From F0422 sp003992255 (lineage in GTDB: Bacteria > Bacillota > Negativicutes > Veillonellales > Veillonellaceae), in contig NZ_RQVA01000001.1 of NCBI RefSeq assembly GCF_003992255.1, positions 1 through 64,000 on the forward strand: a DNA stretch of 64,000 nt, in the 5' to 3' direction. The translations under genes and the position numbers were made by a program. Within the stretch, counting starts at the first letter, position 1. Each line of letters begins with the position of its first letter. The notes beneath the pieces were generated by a model. It did no database searches. It was given only the letters and a program-made list of their open reading frames with translations, and was not told the origin of the DNA. Of the stretch, positions 1-9,244 are shown piece by piece.

Positions 1-5
1 AAGAA

Positions 6-35
6 TAGCACTAGCTATTTAGATAGCTAGTGCTA
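6..35. terminator. Perfect 13-bp inverted repeat, probable bidirectional terminator
   Basis: Arms at 6-18 and 23-35 are perfectly complementary around a 4-base loop. A run of five T lies shortly after the right arm on the plus strand, and TTCTT follows the left arm on the minus strand. It probably insulates the leftward operon ending at 133 from whatever lies outside the window. Confidence 0.55.
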
Positions 36-74
36 AGAACTTTTTATATGAGCAGCCCCCACATTTGACAAAGA

Positions 75-117
75 GCCTAAAAGAAAACACTTCTTATCAA
101 AGCAGCAAGAAGTGTTT
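75..117 (-). terminator. Rho-independent terminator of the coaD operon
   Basis: An 11-bp stem (85-95 with 107-117) with an 11-base loop lies just downstream of the coiled-coil gene. Read on the minus strand it is followed by a TTTTCTTTT tract, as expected for an intrinsic terminator of the leftward operon. Confidence 0.75.
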
Positions 118-132
118 CACATAACTATCATA

Positions 133-573
133 TTATTTTTGTAAAGTTTGACGATTTTCTTTTAAAGATTCTAATGTTTTTTCTAAATTAGATTCTACAT
201 ATTTGAAAACATCACTAGCATATTGTATAGAACTATTTTTCAATTCTTCAGAAGATTTATTAGCTTCTGCAATAATATGGTTTGCATGCTCTTGTGCTTG
301 TTTTACCAATTCACTTTCTTCTGTCAATTTTTGAATATATTCTTTTGCTTGTGCTACTAAAGCTTCTGCTTGTTGTTGGCCTTCTGCAATAATACGATCT
401 CTTTCAGCAACAATGCGACGAGACTCTTCTAATTCTAGTGGAAGGGATTCTGTCAATGCGTCTACGAGGCGCATGATATCCTCTTCTTCTATCATTTTCT
501 TATTTGTTAAAGGCATATGACTGCTAGTTTCAATCAAATTTTCCAATTCTTCTAATAACTTTTCTGTTTTCAT
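133..573 (-). CDS. Coiled-coil protein, V-type ATPase subunit E/H-like or DivIVA-like, function unknown
   Basis: This 146-residue protein is almost entirely charged helix, rich in Glu, Lys, Gln and Ala. Residues about 50-110 form a heptad-like coiled coil (RIIAEGQQQAEALVAQAKEY is typical). It has no signal peptide or membrane segment. Such proteins are often labelled ATPase subunit-like or DivIVA-like only because of the coiled coil. It is the last gene of the rsmD-coaD group, 20 bases after coaD, with an AGGA Shine-Dalgarno before the ATG. The protein being real is well supported by position and terminator; no function can be assigned from sequence. Confidence 0.8.
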   Translation of the reverse strand: MKTEKLLEELENLIETSSHMPLTNKKMIEEEDIMRLVDALTESLPLELEESRRIVAERDRIIAEGQQQAEALVAQAKEYIQKLTEESELVKQAQEHANHIIAEANKSSEELKNSSIQYASDVFKYVESNLEKTLESLKENRQTLQK

Positions 574-593
574 GATATCCTCCTAGTTTAATT

Positions 594-1073
594 TTATATA
601 TTAAATTTACTTTCTAACGCTTCTTTCACTGCTGGTGGTACTAATCCTTCTAATTTTCCACCAAATTTAGCAAGTTCACGAATCCCTGTAGAACTCACAA
701 AGGAATATTTATTATTCGTCATAATAAATACAGTTTCAATATCATCATCTAAAAATTTAGAAAACAAGGCTCTCTGGAATTCATATTCAAAATCACTCAA
801 GGCTCGTAACCCGCGAATAATAATATGACCGTCGCGAGATTTGACATAGTCATTCAATAATCCTTCACCGAAATCAACTTCTATATTAGGAATATGAGCC
901 ACTGACTGTCGAATTAAATTCGCTCTTTCTTCTAATGTGAACAAGTAGTTTTTATTTGGGTTTTCTGCGATGAGCACAACGAGCTTATCTACTAATTTAC
1001 TAGCCCTCTCAAAAATATCTACATGTCCATTCGTAACTGGATCAAAGCTACCAGGACACACGCCGATTCTCAT
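594..1073 (-). CDS. coaD: Phosphopantetheine adenylyltransferase
   Basis: This enzyme transfers AMP from ATP to 4'-phosphopantetheine, giving dephospho-CoA, the penultimate step of coenzyme A synthesis in the cytosol. The 159-residue length is the family norm. The nucleotidyltransferase signature is clear: the N-terminal PGSFDPVTNGH with the (T/H)xGH motif at about residues 15-18, the RGLR segment near 88-91, and the C-terminal SSTGIREL (ISSTxxR motif) near 127. It lies 15 bases after rsmD, the usual bacterial neighbour of coaD, so both are probably cotranscribed. Confidence 0.97.
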   Translation of the reverse strand: MRIGVCPGSFDPVTNGHVDIFERASKLVDKLVVLIAENPNKNYLFTLEERANLIRQSVAHIPNIEVDFGEGLLNDYVKSRDGHIIIRGLRALSDFEYEFQRALFSKFLDDDIETVFIMTNNKYSFVSSTGIRELAKFGGKLEGLVPPAVKEALESKFNI

Positions 1074-1088
1074 AGTATACGTCCCTTT

Positions 1089-1634
1089 CTACACTTGCTT
1101 GCACAAAAAATCTACACGGGTATACCCAGCTGATAAAGATTTTATAATATTCCATTTAGGCAATATATTTAATGCTTCATCCTTATGACGCTCTATAATT
1201 AGTATGCCATCATCACTCAGTAAATCTAGGTGATCTACCATATCTAATGTTTTTTTTACATACCCTTTTTCATAAGGAGGATCTGAAAAAATAAGATTAA
1301 ACTGTTGACCTTGTAGTCGACTAAGAGCAGACTCCATTGTGGATTTTACGATCTCTAGTCGTTCTTCCACCTTACAATGTTGAGCATTTTTACGAATACA
1401 ATCACTTGTTCGGGTGTCGATGGCAATAGCCTTCTTAGCGCCTCTACTCAGCGTTTCGATAGCAAAGGCACCAGTACCAGAAAAGATATCTAGTACGTGA
1501 GTCTCAAAAAATCCTCTGCGACTCTGTATAACATTGCATATACTCTCGCGCACACGATCTTGTGTAGGCCTTGTATCTATTCCTTTTGGTGCTTGTATGG
1601 TATGCCCTTTAGCTGTACCTGAAATTATTCTCAT
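1089..1634 (-). CDS. rsmD: 16S rRNA (guanine(966)-N(2))-methyltransferase
   Basis: RsmD methylates G966 of 16S rRNA on the small subunit using S-adenosylmethionine. The 181-residue protein has the family start MRIISGTAKGHTI, the RPTQDRVRES segment, the SAM-binding DIFSGTGAFAIE motif near residue 50, and the catalytic DPPYEKGY motif near residue 117, typical of amino-group (N6/N2) methyltransferases. Adjacent coaD is the standard partner. An 84-base gap separates it from gpsA upstream. Confidence 0.96.
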   Translation of the reverse strand: MRIISGTAKGHTIQAPKGIDTRPTQDRVRESICNVIQSRRGFFETHVLDIFSGTGAFAIETLSRGAKKAIAIDTRTSDCIRKNAQHCKVEERLEIVKSTMESALSRLQGQQFNLIFSDPPYEKGYVKKTLDMVDHLDLLSDDGILIIERHKDEALNILPKWNIIKSLSAGYTRVDFLCKQV

Positions 1635-1718
1635 ACGCTTTTATTACCTATTACTCGTATATTCTACATGATTTTATGATACCGTACAATATACATTTCT
1701 TAATTTATGTAGATATCC

Positions 1719-2723
1719 CTAATTATTTTTTATAACTTCTTGCTTTACATCGCGCATCATTAATCGATGCAACATTTCAATAGGCGAAACTTGATTATAT
1801 AACACCTCATACAAAGCATTTGTAATCGGCATTTCCACCGCATTTGCTTTCGCTAAATCATAAATAATTCTAACTGCAAAAAATCCTTCCACTACCATCT
1901 GGGACCGATGTATAATCTCGTCCATAGTTTCCCCATTCGCTAGCTTTTGCCCTGCTCGTCGATTTCTACTATGAGGACTCATGCACGTCGCAATCAAATC
2001 TCCCATACCTGAAAGACCCGCATATGTTTCTGCCTTCGCACCCATAGCAACACCAAACTTTGTTATTTCATGAAGTCCCCTGGTGAGCAAAGTAGCCAGC
2101 AAATTATCTCCTAACTGCATACCATGTGCAATACCAGCAGCTAAGGCAATAATATTTTTTGTAGCTCCTCCAAGTTCTACGCCAATTACATCTGTATTGC
2201 CGTATACTCTGAATGTAGCACTGCCTAATGCCTCTTGTAGTATGGAAATAGCCTCTTCACTATGACTAGCTATCACTGTAGCAGCTGGTAAGTCACGCCC
2301 CACTTCCTCAGCATGATTAGGCCCAGATAAAATAGCCATCGCTTTTACTAGGTTTCCAACTTCTTCTTCTATCACTAAGGATAATCGTTTTTCACTTTCT
2401 TTTTCAAGTCCTTTAGAGCAACCAACAACAATCATGTCTTCGCGCAACCATGCTTTTAATTCTTGTAAGGTACTCCGTACATAACTAGAAGGGGTAACCA
2501 TAAGAACTACCTGAGCCCCTTCTAATGTCTTTTTATACGAATGTTGAAAGTCTAATGTGTTGGGTAATACTACATCAGGTAAGTATGGATTGATACGATA
2601 TTCACGCAAATATTTTGCCTTTTCTTCGGTTCGACAGTACATGGTCACCTCATGACCTGCAGCCAATCCCTTTAAGGCCAATGCAGTGCCCCAGCTACCT
2701 GAACCTATAACAGCTATTTTCAT
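1719..2723 (-). CDS. gpsA: NAD(P)H-dependent glycerol-3-phosphate dehydrogenase
   Basis: GpsA reduces dihydroxyacetone phosphate to sn-glycerol 3-phosphate, the backbone for phospholipids. The 334-residue length is normal. Visible motifs are the N-terminal Rossmann GSGSWGTALA, the LSGPNHAEEV segment near 148, and the catalytic-lysine region GGATKNIIALAAG near 190. The ATG overlaps the plsY stop by 4 bases, so gpsA and plsY are translationally coupled: one supplies the glycerol 3-phosphate that the other acylates. Confidence 0.97.
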   Translation of the reverse strand: MKIAVIGSGSWGTALALKGLAAGHEVTMYCRTEEKAKYLREYRINPYLPDVVLPNTLDFQHSYKKTLEGAQVVLMVTPSSYVRSTLQELKAWLREDMIVVGCSKGLEKESEKRLSLVIEEEVGNLVKAMAILSGPNHAEEVGRDLPAATVIASHSEEAISILQEALGSATFRVYGNTDVIGVELGGATKNIIALAAGIAHGMQLGDNLLATLLTRGLHEITKFGVAMGAKAETYAGLSGMGDLIATCMSPHSRNRRAGQKLANGETMDEIIHRSQMVVEGFFAVRIIYDLAKANAVEMPITNALYEVLYNQVSPIEMLHRLMMRDVKQEVIKNN

Positions 2724-3325
2724 GGTGAATCATCCTTTTTTATACGTTTGACAGCCAATTCTTTACCTTGTAATAGACGAACTATATTTTCTCTATGTCT
2801 AAATACTACAAATGCAGCAGCTATGCCTCCAAATATAATGTAAGGAACTGGCTCTGCCATAACATACATCAACACTGGAACTAATACAGCTGCAACGATA
2901 GAGCCCAGCGATACAAAAGATGTAAATTTAACAATCACAGCCCATACAGCAAAACAGATTGCTGCTACCACAGGTGATAAGGCAATGAGCACGCCTAATC
3001 CTGTGGCTACACCGCGACCACCTGAAAACTTCAAGAAAATAGACCAATTATGTCCAATCATTGCACATAATCCACCTGCAATCATCCATTCAGGATTGGG
3101 GTAAAATAATAGCACACCTAATGCACCTTTACCCGCATCTCCTAAAAATACTGGCAATGCAGCTTTCAACCCTAGCACTCTAAATGTATTGGTCGCTCCA
3201 ATATTTTTGCTTCCATAATTACGCACATCTGTTTTGAAAAACAACTTTCCAATGATAAGACCTGTGGGTATCGATCCTATGACATAAGCCGCTAATAAGA
3301 GAACGGCAATTTCCATGGTTATCAT
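2720..3325 (-). CDS. plsY: Glycerol-3-phosphate acyltransferase PlsY
   Basis: PlsY is an integral membrane enzyme that moves an acyl group from acyl-phosphate to glycerol 3-phosphate, giving lysophosphatidic acid. The protein (201 residues) has about five membrane segments, and the family motifs GSIPTGLIIGK near residue 17, SKNIGATNTFRVLG near 39 and GGRGVATGLG near 103. The ATG overlaps the der stop codon; a second in-frame ATG lies three codons later. The acyl-phosphate-producing PlsX is not in this window. Its product is used by PlsC at 6.7-7.3 kb. Confidence 0.96.
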   Translation of the reverse strand: MITMEIAVLLLAAYVIGSIPTGLIIGKLFFKTDVRNYGSKNIGATNTFRVLGLKAALPVFLGDAGKGALGVLLFYPNPEWMIAGGLCAMIGHNWSIFLKFSGGRGVATGLGVLIALSPVVAAICFAVWAVIVKFTSFVSLGSIVAAVLVPVLMYVMAEPVPYIIFGGIAAAFVVFRHRENIVRLLQGKELAVKRIKKDDSP

Positions 3326-4656
3326 TCTTCATCAGTTCCCTTCTTGCCACGTAATACTAGGCGAATTGGAGTACCTTCAAACCCAAATGATTCGCGTAAA
3401 CGGTTTTCCAAGAAACGCATATAAGAGAAATGAATCAAATCCGGCTCATTCACAAACAGAATAAATGTAGGCGGTTTCACACTTGCCTGCGTCATGTAAT
3501 AAATCTTAGGAATTCGACCGCCACGAGATGGCACTGGATTTACTGTTTGTGCATCGGACAACAATTGATTCAACACGCTTGTAGAAATGCGCATGTGCTG
3601 TTGTTCTGATACATATTTTATGAGTTCTGCTAATCGATGAACACGTTGTTTGGTCAACGCAGAAGCAAATAGAATTGGCGCATATCGTAAGAAGGCCATT
3701 TCATCATAAATATCTTCTGTAAAACGCAATGTGGTTTTATCATCTTTTTCCACAAGGTCCCATTTATTAACAACAATAACTAATCCTTTACCTGATTCAT
3801 GAGCATAGCCAACGATTTTTTTATCTTGCTCTGTCACACCATCTGTAGCATCTAATACTAACACCACGATATCAGAACGATCGATAGCACGCAAAGAACG
3901 AACAATACTATATCGTTCCACTGGCGCATCAATACGAGATTTACGTCGCATACCCGCTGTATCAATTAACACAAAATCCTGTCCATCATGACTCCAATGA
4001 GTATCAATCGAATCCCTCGTGGTCCCAGCCACATCACTAACGATAACTCGTTCTTGACCTAACAATGCATTTGTTAAAGACGATTTACCCACATTTGGAC
4101 GACCAATGAGGGCTACATGAATTGTATCTTCATCTTCCTCACTCTCTCCTTGTGGAGGAAAGTGCTTCACTACATCATCAAGTAAGTCCCCTAAATTCAT
4201 TAAGTTCTTTGCTGAAATACCAATCGGGTCGCCAATACCTAAATTATAGAATTCATAAATATTAGCTTCTTGGTTAACGCTATCAATTTTATTAACAACT
4301 AAGATGACAGGCTTACCACTTGCTCGCAATAAGTTAGCTACTTCTTCATCGGCAATCGTAATCCCTTGTTTACCATCTACAACAAATAGAATTACATCTG
4401 CTTCTTCAATAGCCAATTGTGCTTGGAAACGCATCATCTTTGGAATCTCATGGCTGTCAGCAGTGATGAACTCAATCCCACCTGTATCGATCATAGTAAA
4501 CTCTCGTTGCAACCATTCTGCATCGAAGTAAATTCGATCACGTGTCACACCTGGAATATCTTCTACAATGGAAATGCGTTTATTCACAATAGCATTAAAT
4601 AATGTAGACTTACCTACATTGGGGCGCCCTACGACTGCTACTAATGGTTTTGACAT
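3322..4656 (-). CDS. der: Ribosome biogenesis GTPase Der (EngA)
   Basis: Der is an essential GTPase with two tandem G domains that assists 50S subunit maturation. Both P-loops are intact (GRPNVGKSTLFN near residue 10 and GRPNVGKSSLTN near 185), as are the DTGGI and DTAGM switch motifs and both NKxD motifs (NKID, NKWD). A C-terminal KH-like domain covers about 355-444. The 444-residue length is typical. A strong GAGGTGAAAGA Shine-Dalgarno precedes the ATG. It opens the der-plsY-gpsA unit after the ispH-S1 terminator. Confidence 0.98.
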   Translation of the reverse strand: MSKPLVAVVGRPNVGKSTLFNAIVNKRISIVEDIPGVTRDRIYFDAEWLQREFTMIDTGGIEFITADSHEIPKMMRFQAQLAIEEADVILFVVDGKQGITIADEEVANLLRASGKPVILVVNKIDSVNQEANIYEFYNLGIGDPIGISAKNLMNLGDLLDDVVKHFPPQGESEEDEDTIHVALIGRPNVGKSSLTNALLGQERVIVSDVAGTTRDSIDTHWSHDGQDFVLIDTAGMRRKSRIDAPVERYSIVRSLRAIDRSDIVVLVLDATDGVTEQDKKIVGYAHESGKGLVIVVNKWDLVEKDDKTTLRFTEDIYDEMAFLRYAPILFASALTKQRVHRLAELIKYVSEQQHMRISTSVLNQLLSDAQTVNPVPSRGGRIPKIYYMTQASVKPPTFILFVNEPDLIHFSYMRFLENRLRESFGFEGTPIRLVLRGKKGTDEE

Positions 4657-4734
4657 TCTTTCACCTCATATCGTAACTCCCATCACGGGAGATCTAACAC
4701 ATAATTTATCACCTTATATTGTAACATATAAACG

Positions 4735-4777
4735 AGCGCAAAAAAAGAACAGTAAACCCAATGGATTTACTGTTCTT
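4735..4777 (-). terminator. Terminator after ispH-S1
   Basis: A perfect 12-bp stem (4745-4756 with 4766-4777) with a 9-base loop lies right after the ispH-S1 stop. On the minus strand it is followed by TTCTTTTTTT, a strong U-tract, so it should end the scpA-to-ispH transcript before der. Confidence 0.85.
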
Positions 4778-4787
4778 ACATATGAAA

Positions 4788-6695
4788 TTATTCAGCTTCT
4801 TCTTCAGTCGCTACTGGTTCCATTAACTCAGTTAATTTTAAACCTAATTTCTTTTCTTCTTTGTTGAAGGAAATAACTTCTACTTCTACTTCTTGACCGC
4901 GGCTTAAGTAGTCTTCTACTTTCGCATTGCGTTGTTTAGTCACTTGAGAAATGTGAAGTAAACCTTGAATGTCATCATTAATAGCAACGAACGCACCGTA
5001 TTGAACTGTACGAACAACTTTACCAGTTACAACATCACCTACATGGATAGTTTCTTCTGCAACATCCCATGGGCTTTTTGTTAATGCTTTTAAAGATAAA
5101 GAGATTTTGCTGTTTTCTTCATCAAAAGATTGTAATTTAACGTCGATTTCTTGACCTACAGCTAACACGTCTTCAACGCGTTTAATTTTTTGCCAAGAGA
5201 TGTCGGAAATATGAAGCAAACCTTCGATGCCTCCGATATCAACAAATGCGCCATAAGGCATGATTTTACGTACAGTACCTTTGTAAGTACCGCCAACTTC
5301 TACGTTTGCTAAAGCTTCTTTTAATTTAGCTTGGCGTTCCACTTCAAGTACTTCACGACGAGAAAGAACCAAACGGTTTTTCTTTTCTTCAACTTCAAGT
5401 ACTTTAGCTTCGAATTCTGTACCTACTAAGTTATCAAGGGATTTTACGAAATGTACATCACCTTGGGAAAGTGGAATAAAACCACGTAAAGACTTAACAG
5501 TTACGACTAAACCTGCAGGGATTGCATCCACACCTTTACAGATGATTGGTTCATCTTTTTCTTGTGCTTCAATAACATATTGCCAATCTTCATCTTTAGC
5601 CAAACGAGTGATAGAAAGATAGATAGGGCTATCTTCTTTGATGTGGTTAAGGATAACAGCTTTGATTTTGTCTCCTAAATGTAACACATCTTTTGCAGAA
5701 GCTGGAGTTGGGTAAGCAATTTCTTTTTTCTCTAATTGCGCTTCTGTTTTATAGCCGAAGGATACATATGCACGTTCGTCATCGATTTGTACAACTTCCC
5801 CTTCAATCACATTACCTTTCTTAAATTCTTCTGCTTGCGCTTCTGATGCTGCAAATAATTCTGCAAAATTTTCCATCGTCTGAATGACCTCCTTAATTAT
5901 CCAGTCTGGTGTCGATGCACCAGCCGTTACTCCTACTGTTGTGACGCCTTTCAACCACGCCAGTTGTATTTCAGTAGCAGTTTCGATGTGGTATGTAGTA
6001 CACCCTACATCACGACATACTTCTGCTAATCTAGTCGTATTGCCCGAGTTTTTACCCCCTACCACGATCATTAGATCCACTTCCTTTGCTAAGGCTACTG
6101 CCGAATTTTGACGTTCTTCTGTGGCTTGGCAAATTGTTTTGAAAATCTTCTGATCATTAGATTTTTGTTCTAATATTTTTATTATACTTTGAAACTTAAA
6201 TTGTGAAAAGGTAGTTTGTACTACAACTCCGATTTTTTCCACGAATTGAATATTTTTAGCATCCTCTTCTGTTTCTACAATGATACCTTTATTTCCAGCC
6301 CATAGATTGATACTTTTTACTTCAGGATGCTTTTTCTCTCCTAAAATGACCAAGGTTAAGCCTTCCTCTACTACGGACTTGGCATCTCGTTGTGCCTTCT
6401 GTACATGTGGACAAGTCGCATCTATCACTGGGAGTCCTCTACTTTCAGCCTCTTCATAAATTTCAGGTCCTACACCATGAGAACGTATAATGATAGTTCC
6501 TTCTTCCACATCCCCTAATTCATTAATTGCATATACACCATTGCTCTCTAATTTACCAACCACTTGTGGATTGTGAATAATAGGGCCTAATGTATAGCTT
6601 ACATCTTTGGAGTCTGCTGCTTTTTCTGCCATGGTAACAGCTCGTTTCACTCCATAACAAAAGCCACAGTTCTCTGCTAATCGTATTGTAAACAT
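4788..6695 (-). CDS. ispH: IspH (HMBPP reductase) fused to ribosomal protein S1-like domains
   Basis: Residues 1-278 are IspH, the 4Fe-4S enzyme of the MEP pathway that reduces HMBPP to IPP and DMAPP. The three cluster cysteines are visible at about C13 (GFCYGV), C95 (DATCPHV) and C189 (TICQATEERQ). Residues about 293-635 carry four S1 RNA-binding repeats; the last two have the classic GAFVDIGGIEGLLHIS and GAFVAINDDIQGLLHIS cores, while the second is divergent. The total, 635 residues, is one uninterrupted frame. IspH-S1 fusions are known in Clostridia and Negativicutes, so this is an established architecture rather than an assembly error. The S1 part probably serves as the cell's S1-type protein; this is inferred. 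Confidence 0.95.
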   Translation of the reverse strand: MFTIRLAENCGFCYGVKRAVTMAEKAADSKDVSYTLGPIIHNPQVVGKLESNGVYAINELGDVEEGTIIIRSHGVGPEIYEEAESRGLPVIDATCPHVQKAQRDAKSVVEEGLTLVILGEKKHPEVKSINLWAGNKGIIVETEEDAKNIQFVEKIGVVVQTTFSQFKFQSIIKILEQKSNDQKIFKTICQATEERQNSAVALAKEVDLMIVVGGKNSGNTTRLAEVCRDVGCTTYHIETATEIQLAWLKGVTTVGVTAGASTPDWIIKEVIQTMENFAELFAASEAQAEEFKKGNVIEGEVVQIDDERAYVSFGYKTEAQLEKKEIAYPTPASAKDVLHLGDKIKAVILNHIKEDSPIYLSITRLAKDEDWQYVIEAQEKDEPIICKGVDAIPAGLVVTVKSLRGFIPLSQGDVHFVKSLDNLVGTEFEAKVLEVEEKKNRLVLSRREVLEVERQAKLKEALANVEVGGTYKGTVRKIMPYGAFVDIGGIEGLLHISDISWQKIKRVEDVLAVGQEIDVKLQSFDEENSKISLSLKALTKSPWDVAEETIHVGDVVTGKVVRTVQYGAFVAINDDIQGLLHISQVTKQRNAKVEDYLSRGQEVEVEVISFNKEEKKLGLKLTELMEPVATEEEAE

Positions 6696-6704
6696 AGTTT
6701 TCCT

Positions 6705-7310
6705 CTAGTTATATTTTCCTGCTTTATAATCATCAATCATCGTTTGAATCGCCTCTTTTACAATGGCATTCACATCAGCAATGGCTTCTACTGTAGGCTT
6801 CGCTTTTTTTATTACAATTGGTTTTCCAATAATAACAGCTACCTCACCACGAACCATTTTATCACTGCCAACAATTGCCAACGGAACTACAGGTACTCCT
6901 GTACGCAATGCCATCGAGGCTACACCATCATGAAAACGACCTAAAGAATCACCTTTTTGTCGTGTTCCTTCTGGAAAAATACCAAGCATTAAATTATTTT
7001 TTAATAAATTCATAGCATGGCGAATAGCAATTTTATCTACCCCTCCACGACGAACTGGAAAAGCACCTAGCCATGAGCATACAGCTTTAGAAATTGGATT
7101 TCTAAAAAGTTCTTCTTTTGCCATAAAATTCACATGTCGAGGTAGTGCAAAACCACAAAGAGGTGGATCATTATTACTTTTATGGTTAGGGGAAATAATT
7201 ACAGGACCTTCTTTGGGTACATTCTCTCTGCCATATACTTTTGTTTTATACCACCAGCCATAGACAATCGTAAAAGCAGATCTCCATAAACACTCAGAAA
7301 ATCTATCCAT
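6705..7310 (-). CDS. plsC: 1-acyl-sn-glycerol-3-phosphate acyltransferase
   Basis: PlsC acylates lysophosphatidic acid to phosphatidic acid at the inner membrane. The acyltransferase motifs are present: NHKSNND (HX4D) and FPEGTRQKG. I place the start at the ATG at 7310 (201 residues, MDRFSECLWR) because AAGGAG sits seven bases before it; an upstream in-frame ATG at 7331 has no comparable site and would lengthen the overlap with cmk. The start lies inside the last codons of cmk, so translation is probably coupled, as in the cmk-plsC pair of many Firmicutes. Confidence 0.94.
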   Translation of the reverse strand: MDRFSECLWRSAFTIVYGWWYKTKVYGRENVPKEGPVIISPNHKSNNDPPLCGFALPRHVNFMAKEELFRNPISKAVCSWLGAFPVRRGGVDKIAIRHAMNLLKNNLMLGIFPEGTRQKGDSLGRFHDGVASMALRTGVPVVPLAIVGSDKMVRGEVAVIIGKPIVIKKAKPTVEAIADVNAIVKEAIQTMIDDYKAGKYN

Positions 7311-7989
7311 GACGTTCTCCTTTTTCAGCATTTCTGATTAATTCTGTCAATTTTTGTACAGTTTCTTCAATGGACAAATGATCTGTTTCCACAACAACTG
7401 CATCGTCTACACAAATGAGTGGAGACTCTTTTCGTTCCATATCCATTGTATCTCGGTCAGCCACTGTGCGACACACCTCTTCTAGAGTAATATCTTCCTT
7501 ATCTTTTAACTCTAACCAACGACGATGTCCACGTGTTTCTACAGAAGCCGTTAAATACACTTTTAATTCAGCATCTGGCAATACTACGGATCCAATATCT
7601 CGACCATCTAATATCACACCGCCTACACTCGCCATGCTGCGTTGCATCTCTACTAATTTCGTGCGCACTGCTTTTTGAGCTGCTACTTGCGATACATGAC
7701 TCGTTACATATTGTGTACGAATTTCTTTAGATACATCACGATTATTTACTAATACTCGTAAACCATCTTCCACTGGCACTAGTTGCAATTCAATATGATC
7801 TAATGCAGCTTTCACTGCAGCTGTATCAGAAATTTCAATCTCCTGATCTAACAAAGCCCAAGTAATGCCTCGATACATAGCTCCCGTATCGATATACAAA
7901 TAGCCTAATTGTTTAGCCACAATTTTAGATATACTACTCTTTCCTGCCCCTGCAGGTCCATCAATAGCTACTGAAATTCGTCGATTCAT
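7303..7989 (-). CDS. cmk: Cytidylate kinase
   Basis: Cmk phosphorylates CMP and dCMP with ATP in the cytosol. The 228-residue protein starts with the P-loop GPAGAGKSS near residue 12, has the YIDTGAMYRG motif near 33, the DGRDIGSVVLPDAE segment near 128 and the LID region with the conserved arginines near RDTMDMERKESPL. The start codon shares a base with the stop of the preceding flavoprotein gene (TAATG), so the two are coupled. Confidence 0.97.
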   Translation of the reverse strand: MNRRISVAIDGPAGAGKSSISKIVAKQLGYLYIDTGAMYRGITWALLDQEIEISDTAAVKAALDHIELQLVPVEDGLRVLVNNRDVSKEIRTQYVTSHVSQVAAQKAVRTKLVEMQRSMASVGGVILDGRDIGSVVLPDAELKVYLTASVETRGHRRWLELKDKEDITLEEVCRTVADRDTMDMERKESPLICVDDAVVVETDHLSIEETVQKLTELIRNAEKGERHG

Positions 7990-9236
7990 TATGCTATGTC
8001 TCCTTCTGCTGCATGTGTAGCAGCCACATATGCTGTAGAAAATGCAGCTTGTAAATTATATCCCCCGGTGAATGCATCAATATCTAAGACCTCTCCAGCC
8101 ATATATAAACCTTGTACTAGTTTAGACTGCATTGTTTTAGGATCTACTTCTTTCACAGAAATACCACCTGCTGTTACAATCGCTTCTGCAATCGGTCTAG
8201 GACGATGAACCGATAATCTCATATCTTGTATAGTATCTACTAATCGCAAGCGCTCTTCTTTTGTAATATCATGAATAGCCTTCGTGCCTTCAATCTTGGC
8301 TAATTGACAAATAACTGGGATAAGTTTTGTTGGTAATAAGCCTTTCAAAACATTTAGTAATTGCTTATTTTGAGCTTCAGAAAAATCACGTTGTACTCGT
8401 TTATCCAATACTTCGCGGGTTAAAGCTGGCTTTAAGTTGATGGAAATCTCAATCGGTTCAACTTTTTTCTTTAGCAATTTAGTCACAGTATGCGACGCAG
8501 ATAATATGATAGGACCAGTAACGCCAAAGTGAGCAAAGAGCATCTCTCCAAATTGCTTTGTTTGTACCTTATTTTTTGCAATAATAGAGACTTCGACATT
8601 TTTTAAGCTAAGCCCCATAATATCTTTTACCCAAGATTCTTTTGTTTCCAAAGGAATCAAGGATGGTCGTAATTCTACAATGGAGTGTCCCACTGTTCTT
8701 GCCAATTCATACCCATCACCAGAAGATCCAGTTAAAGGGTAAGACATACCACCTGTAGCAATGATAGCAGCATCACAAGTATACTTCCCTTTATTAGTAA
8801 CAACACCTTGTATATGTCCATCTTGTACAATGAGATCTGTAACGGATTCCTCCAAATGTAATGTGCCCCCTAATTTACGGTACGCATCAATAAATGCATT
8901 GCGTACATCTAAGGCTTTATCAGACTCAGGGAATACTCTCCCTCCTCGTTCTACTTTTGTCGGTACGCCCCATGAATGTAGCATTTGAATGACATCTTCA
9001 TTTGTCCATTGTTGATATGCACTATACAAGAACTTACCATTACCTGGTGTTTGTTTAATAAAATCTTCAATAGGTGCTGCATTCGTTACATTACAACGTC
9101 CTTTTCCTGTAATGCCCATTTTCAGTCCCACCATTTTCATTTTTTCAATGATTCTTACAGAGGCTCCTAATTGAGCGGCACGAACTCCTGCCATAAGGCC
9201 TGCGGCCCCACCACCAATGACAATAATTTGTTTCAT
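7989..9236 (-). CDS. FAD-dependent oxidoreductase of the BaiN/HI0933 (YhiN) family
   Basis: A 415-residue flavoprotein of unknown substrate. The N-terminal dinucleotide-binding motif GGGAAGLMAGVRAA and the family hallmark GITGKGRCNVTN are clear, as are ATGGMSYPLTGSSGDGY near 165 and the C-terminal GEVLDIDAFTGGYNLQAA. HI0933-like proteins are widespread; some clostridial members act as bile-acid or other enone reductases, but nothing here points to a particular substrate. It lies between rluB (8-base gap) and cmk (1-base overlap), a common Firmicute location. Confidence 0.92.
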   Translation of the reverse strand: MKQIIVIGGGAAGLMAGVRAAQLGASVRIIEKMKMVGLKMGITGKGRCNVTNAAPIEDFIKQTPGNGKFLYSAYQQWTNEDVIQMLHSWGVPTKVERGGRVFPESDKALDVRNAFIDAYRKLGGTLHLEESVTDLIVQDGHIQGVVTNKGKYTCDAAIIATGGMSYPLTGSSGDGYELARTVGHSIVELRPSLIPLETKESWVKDIMGLSLKNVEVSIIAKNKVQTKQFGEMLFAHFGVTGPIILSASHTVTKLLKKKVEPIEISINLKPALTREVLDKRVQRDFSEAQNKQLLNVLKGLLPTKLIPVICQLAKIEGTKAIHDITKEERLRLVDTIQDMRLSVHRPRPIAEAIVTAGGISVKEVDPKTMQSKLVQGLYMAGEVLDIDAFTGGYNLQAAFSTAYVAATHAAEGDIA

Positions 9237-9244
9237 ACGTATCC

